A DNA stretch of 64,000 bases from Corallium rubrum (lineage: Eukaryota > Cnidaria > Anthozoa > Scleralcyonacea > Coralliidae): positions 7,888,188 to 7,952,187 of the forward strand of contig OZ036005.1 of assembly GCA_964035015.1 (NCBI GenBank), given 5' to 3'. This document shows, piece by piece, positions 60,395 to 64,000 of the stretch. The translations under genes and the position numbers were made by a program. A model generated the notes under the pieces. The model was given only the letters and a program-made list of their open reading frames with translations. It searched no databases and had not been told where the DNA came from. Position 1 is the first letter of the stretch. Each line of letters starts with the position of its first letter.

Positions 60395-60645
60395 GACTGA
60401 GAGCTCATTTAAAATTTGATCTTCGATATTTTGTTCGTTTAGTCAAGAAGTCTTTATTTTTCCGGTTGTGGTTGGTAAATGTCTGAATAACTAAATATTA
60501 CGATCCGGGGTGGCCTATTTTCAAACCAGAGGACGGTAGCCCAAGTTCATTATCAGAGGTGGAAGCACTTGAGGTAGAACTCGAAGACAAAGGCGACGAC
60601 AACGTAAATGGCGACGAACAATAGCTTGAGGAAAAAGACGCATAC
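60395..60645 (+). repeat. Duplicate of 6100-6350 (acidic coding-like segment)
   Basis: GAGAGCTCATTT, GATCTTCGATATTTTGTTCG, ATTACGATCCGGGGTGGCC and the acidic segment up to GGCGACGAACAATAG match the first copy with a handful of changes. The reading is open in the same frame and ends at the same TAG. Confidence 0.7.
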
Positions 60646-61739
60646 ATGTCATTATTACGATATGATACGGATCGTAAATTTCGTTAACGATCCGTCATTT
60701 ATACGGATGGTAGAATTATACCACGATCTGTAAAACACACTTTACAGTTCGTCAAAGTGTCTCAAGCTGTGCCATACTACACTGACATATCTTCTTCATT
60801 TAATTATTCAACTCCAGCTGTGCATTTCACTCATAGGGCTCACCACATTTTTGCGGATACTGGTTGTAATGCACCAGTCAATTGAAACTACGGCCCCCCG
60901 ACCCCCGGGGAATAGCGGGGCATTTAACATTTCCCTAGTGTTAATCCCCGGCTATTTCCCCCGCCACCGGTGGAACCCCCGGTGTTAAAAGCCCCGGTAC
61001 CAAGGGGATCATTGAACCAAACTTTAATAAAATATATCAAGATACAATATAAACAAATAAAGTAATACGTAAATTTAACACGAAACGGGTATAGAAGTAA
61101 TGCGAGCAACAAAGTCACAGCAACTTACAACAAAATTTGATTTCAACACATGTTAATTCGCAATATTGATAAATGTTGTCTCAGGTCTTGCAAATTTAAA
61201 TCAGATTTTGTTGCAAGTTCCTGCAATTTTGCTCCTCGTATTTCTTTACCTTAATAAACATGTGAAAGTTCAGTAAAAATTTGACAGTTATAAACCGGAG
61301 TTTTAAGCAGATATACAATAAATGAATGTATATATACGAAGAAACAACACACATAGTTTGAGTATGAAAATACGGACAAACTCACCAAATTAAAGTGCTC
61401 CAGCAAAATATGGCACTTTTTTTTTTCCGGACCATATTTTACAAAATCCTGCTTTCTGATTGGGTAACGAGCGGTCCGTATGAGCCCGTACGGACCGCTC
61501 AAAATAATTTTTTTTTAAATGTGTTTTATAGCCGTAAAATATTCTTAAAACGTTTGAAAATAAACTTAAACGAAATAAAAAAAAATCGAATTTTGAAATC
61601 GAGTTTTTCATCCGTGAAAGAGACCTAAAATCTAATTTTTTTTTTCGAAAGAAACAGCAGAAACTTCCCTTTTTTGTTCACTCTAAACACTGATGAAGAC
61701 CAAAAGAACCAAGCGAAGATAATTAAAAAAAATAAATAT
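60646..61739. other. No gene seen
   Basis: About 60868-60990 starts TAATGCACCAGTCAATTGAA and contains GGGG/CCCC complements, resembling the PIF/Harbinger-like MITE of 24114 and 29420. The palindrome GAGCGGTCCGTA / TACGGACCGCTC is at about 61470-61500. The remainder is AT-rich. Confidence 0.4.
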
Positions 61740-61881
61740 GTTATTTACCGTTTTGGTCGGTCCGTATAGAGAAATATTTCCCTTGGTCTCAAAAGCGACC
61801 CTCGGCCTGCGGCCTCGGGCAGTTTTTGAGACCTCGGGAAATATATATTTCTCTATGCGGACCTCCCAGCCGGTAAATAAC
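61740..61881. mobile_element. Near-palindromic CTCGG element, copy 5
   Basis: GTTATTTACCGTTTTGGTCGG at the left and CCAGCCGGTAAATAAC at the right, as at 44367-44506. CCTCGGCCTGCGGCCTCGGG is the centre in both. Confidence 0.7.
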
Positions 61882-61998
61882 ATATATATACTGGTATATC
61901 GTAAATCAGTAAATCGACGCCGAATTACTCAAATTATAATAAAATATGTCAAGTTGTTGTAAATCAGAGACCAGTAAATGTCACAAAAAATAAAATGG

Positions 61999-64000
61999 TA
62001 GTTTGTTTGTTTTGTTGTTTTTTTTGTTTTTTGGGGGGTTTTTTTGGGTTTTTTTTGTTTTTTTATTTAAGACATTTGCAACAAAAGACAAGTTGACAGG
62101 AGACAAGGAATAGGACACATGGTCCTTTACAAGGCTTGACTCCAGATTACAACATATATAACAGGCAACATAATGTAACAAACAGTTACTTAACGTAAAT
62201 TTTTAAAATGTTAAGTCAGCAGCTACAAGCTGCGTCCACATTAGGGCTTCTGCAAATGGGACAGATTATATGCCACGTACGTGTATTTTCCGAGTCGAAT
62301 GTGGACTGAAGGCGAGCAAAGAGTAAGTTTTTCAGTCTGGTCTTAAAAACTGATGTGCGCTCTGAAGTACGTATATCAAGAGGTAACGCATTCCACATAG
62401 GACAAATACGAATGAAAAATGATTCGCGAAATGTAGATGTTCGAGCGAAATTTAAGCGGAGATCCATCCCCGAGGTTCCACAACCAGTCTTAGAGTGTGA
62501 AAATTGTACAAATCTTGATATGTCGAGACGTATTTCGCCATTTATGCAACGGAAAAGAAAAAGAAGATCAAGATATTCTAGGAAGTAGCACAGGAGTAAT
62601 AACTTTAGTTGAATGAGCCGGCACTTGTAGTCGAGTTCAAATCCACGAAGGATGAAACGTGTAGCCCTTCTTTGTACTTTCTCCAAACTTCGCATCAGGT
62701 ATATAGAACCACGAAAACAGGGTGACCATACTTGGCTGGCATAGATAAGATGTGATCTTACCAGCGAGATGTAAAGAGTTTTTTGTATGTTACAGGAGAC
62801 ACCCTTTGAACAATGTCTTCGTAGGAAACCAAGCATTCTATTGGCTTTGGATATAATGTTCGCAATATGATCCGCCCACGTCAAATTATGAGAGACCTGT
62901 ACACCAAGATCCCGTGCGCTGGTAACAATCTTTAAAGTTGACTCATTCAGAGTATACGATCTTTGTAGGCTGCGACGTTTGCGAGTGATACGAAAATTCT
63001 CACATTTGATAGGTTGGAACATTAGCTCATTATTTGAAGCCCAAACTGATGAGAGAGAATCTAAATCCTGTTGAAATCGGTTGACATCGCAAATATTTTT
63101 GATGGTATGAAAACATTTCGTGTCGTCAGCGAACATAGCAATATTAGAAAAGGAAACGCTGTCCGGAAGATCGTTTATATACAAAATAAACAGGATCGGG
63201 CCGAGCACTGAGTCCTGAGGAACGCCAGAACAAACATCCACCCATGGGCTAGATGTGCCGTTGGCAACAACTCGCTGGTGACGATGGGAAAGGTAGTCAG
63301 TTATCCAGTCAAATAAAGCACCAGTAATTCCGTAAGAATTCAGCTTCTGTAGGAGGTGAACGTGACAGACGGTATCGAATGCACGAGTGAGATCAAGATA
63401 TACAACATCAATTTCGTCTCCATTGTCCAGGGCCTTTCCTATTGCGTGAAGGACGGCAAGAAGCTGGGTTGTACAGGGAAGACCATTACGGAAGCTGTGT
63501 TGAAGGTGATAGATACGATCCTGTGTAAACGAAACTATCCGACGCACGACACACCTCTCCAACACCTTAGACAATATATAGGTACTAGAGAAATGCCACG
63601 ATAATTGTTGAAAAATGTTCGCTTTCCTTTCTTGAAAAGTGGTATAATGTTCGCATCTTTCCACTCTGTAAAGAATTTACCTGTCGATAAGGACAGGTTA
63701 AAAAGATCGCACACAGAGCTGGCAATAACTTCGGCACATTCGACAATCAGCTTGGCCGGGATTTCATCGGGACCAGTTGCTTTTCTTATATTTAACCCTT
63801 TCAGATCGGCTAAAACTTCGTCAACGCTAAGGACAATTTCGGACAACGAGGGCTGGTCCATTAGATTAGAAGCGGGGAAGGAGCAAAGCGAGTGGTCTGT
63901 AAAAATAGACTGGAAATGGTCGGAAAAGGCTATCGCTTTATCTAGGTCAGATGTAACTTCGATGTTACTTTCTAATAACATTGTATCGGGATATGATCGA
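61999..64000 (-). mobile_element. LINE 3, 3' end in window, runs off the right edge
   Basis: The minus-strand 3' end is an A-rich tract (about 61999-62068, AAAAAAACAAAAAAAA-type) after a 3' UTR of about 150 bases. ORF2 occupies 62216 to beyond 63981. The 5' part, including any endonuclease, is outside the window. Confidence 0.85.
62216..63981 (-). CDS. LINE ORF2 reverse transcriptase, partial, one frameshift
   Basis: The first frame (63981 to about 63545) has KATGPDEIPAKLIVECAEVI and NIIPLFKKGKRTFFNNYRGI. The reading then moves to the 63664-62216 frame, which holds VVYLDLTRAFDTVCH (first catalytic Asp), SGVPQDSVLGPILFILYIND, IAMFADDTKCFHT (catalytic FADD), the thumb-like ARDLGVQVSHNLTWADH, and RTWHIICPICRSPNVDAACS at the end. 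The usual Gly of SGVPQG is Asp here. The style is jockey/CR1-like. The frameshift near 63545-63600 and the Gly-to-Asp change suggest an inactive copy. Confidence 0.9.

Overview
The window looks like AT-rich nuclear DNA from an early-branching, probably marine, invertebrate. A sponge or a cnidarian is my inference; nothing in the sequence names the species. The reasons are intron-exon structure with GT/AG junctions, cell-surface domains (SRCR, fibronectin III), many retroelements, and a Polinton-type capsid gene. There is no bacterial operon structure, no CRISPR array and no rRNA.

Host gene. One + strand gene fragment runs from about 5.8 to 40.1 kb. It has a signal-peptide exon (5785-5863), seven SRCR exons (10169, 11346, 23080, 24369, 28717, 34068, 37662) and one fibronectin-III exon (39730-40050). 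All acceptors are phase 1. Every exon with a GT donor is also phase 1 at its 3' end, so such exons can be added or skipped without changing frame. The exons multiplied by tandem segmental duplication of a unit [SRCR-A, short intron, SRCR-B, long intron]. Three of the four A-type exons share a change that removes the GT donor. The expected product is a secreted or surface scavenger-receptor-like protein; the 3' end of the gene is not seen. A frameshifted copy of the signal-peptide exon lies at 49641-49720.

Mobile DNA in the introns. A Ty3/Gypsy element (13267-21034, 207-bp LTRs, tRNA-Leu-type primer site) is split inside its reverse transcriptase by a 5'-truncated LINE. A second, minus-strand Gypsy (30278-33771, 141-bp LTRs) has lost gag and protease. 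There is a solo LTR (12717-12985), a Penelope-like fragment with a GIY-YIG domain (24969-25514), LINE 3' ends with (TTACC)n tails, and a complete type I hammerhead ribozyme fold (33942-33998). Several non-autonomous DNA elements can be delimited because an empty site is present elsewhere in the same window: TSDs of 8 bp, 9 bp, TTAA and TTA.

38-53 kb is dominated by microsatellites, minisatellites (an 11-bp GGGGAAGATAA array and a 21-bp GC-rich array) and foldback elements, plus one orphan minus-strand exon (43051-43176).

53.4-55.3 kb holds a complete Polinton/Maverick-type minor capsid (penton) ORF and the start of a second small capsid-associated ORF, both between ~0.5-kb direct repeats. 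This is the most unusual object in the window.

55.8-64 kb has two more LINEs (55816-58461 + strand; 61999 to the window end, - strand) and a 1.3-kb long-TIR element with a 9-bp TSD (59079-60389).
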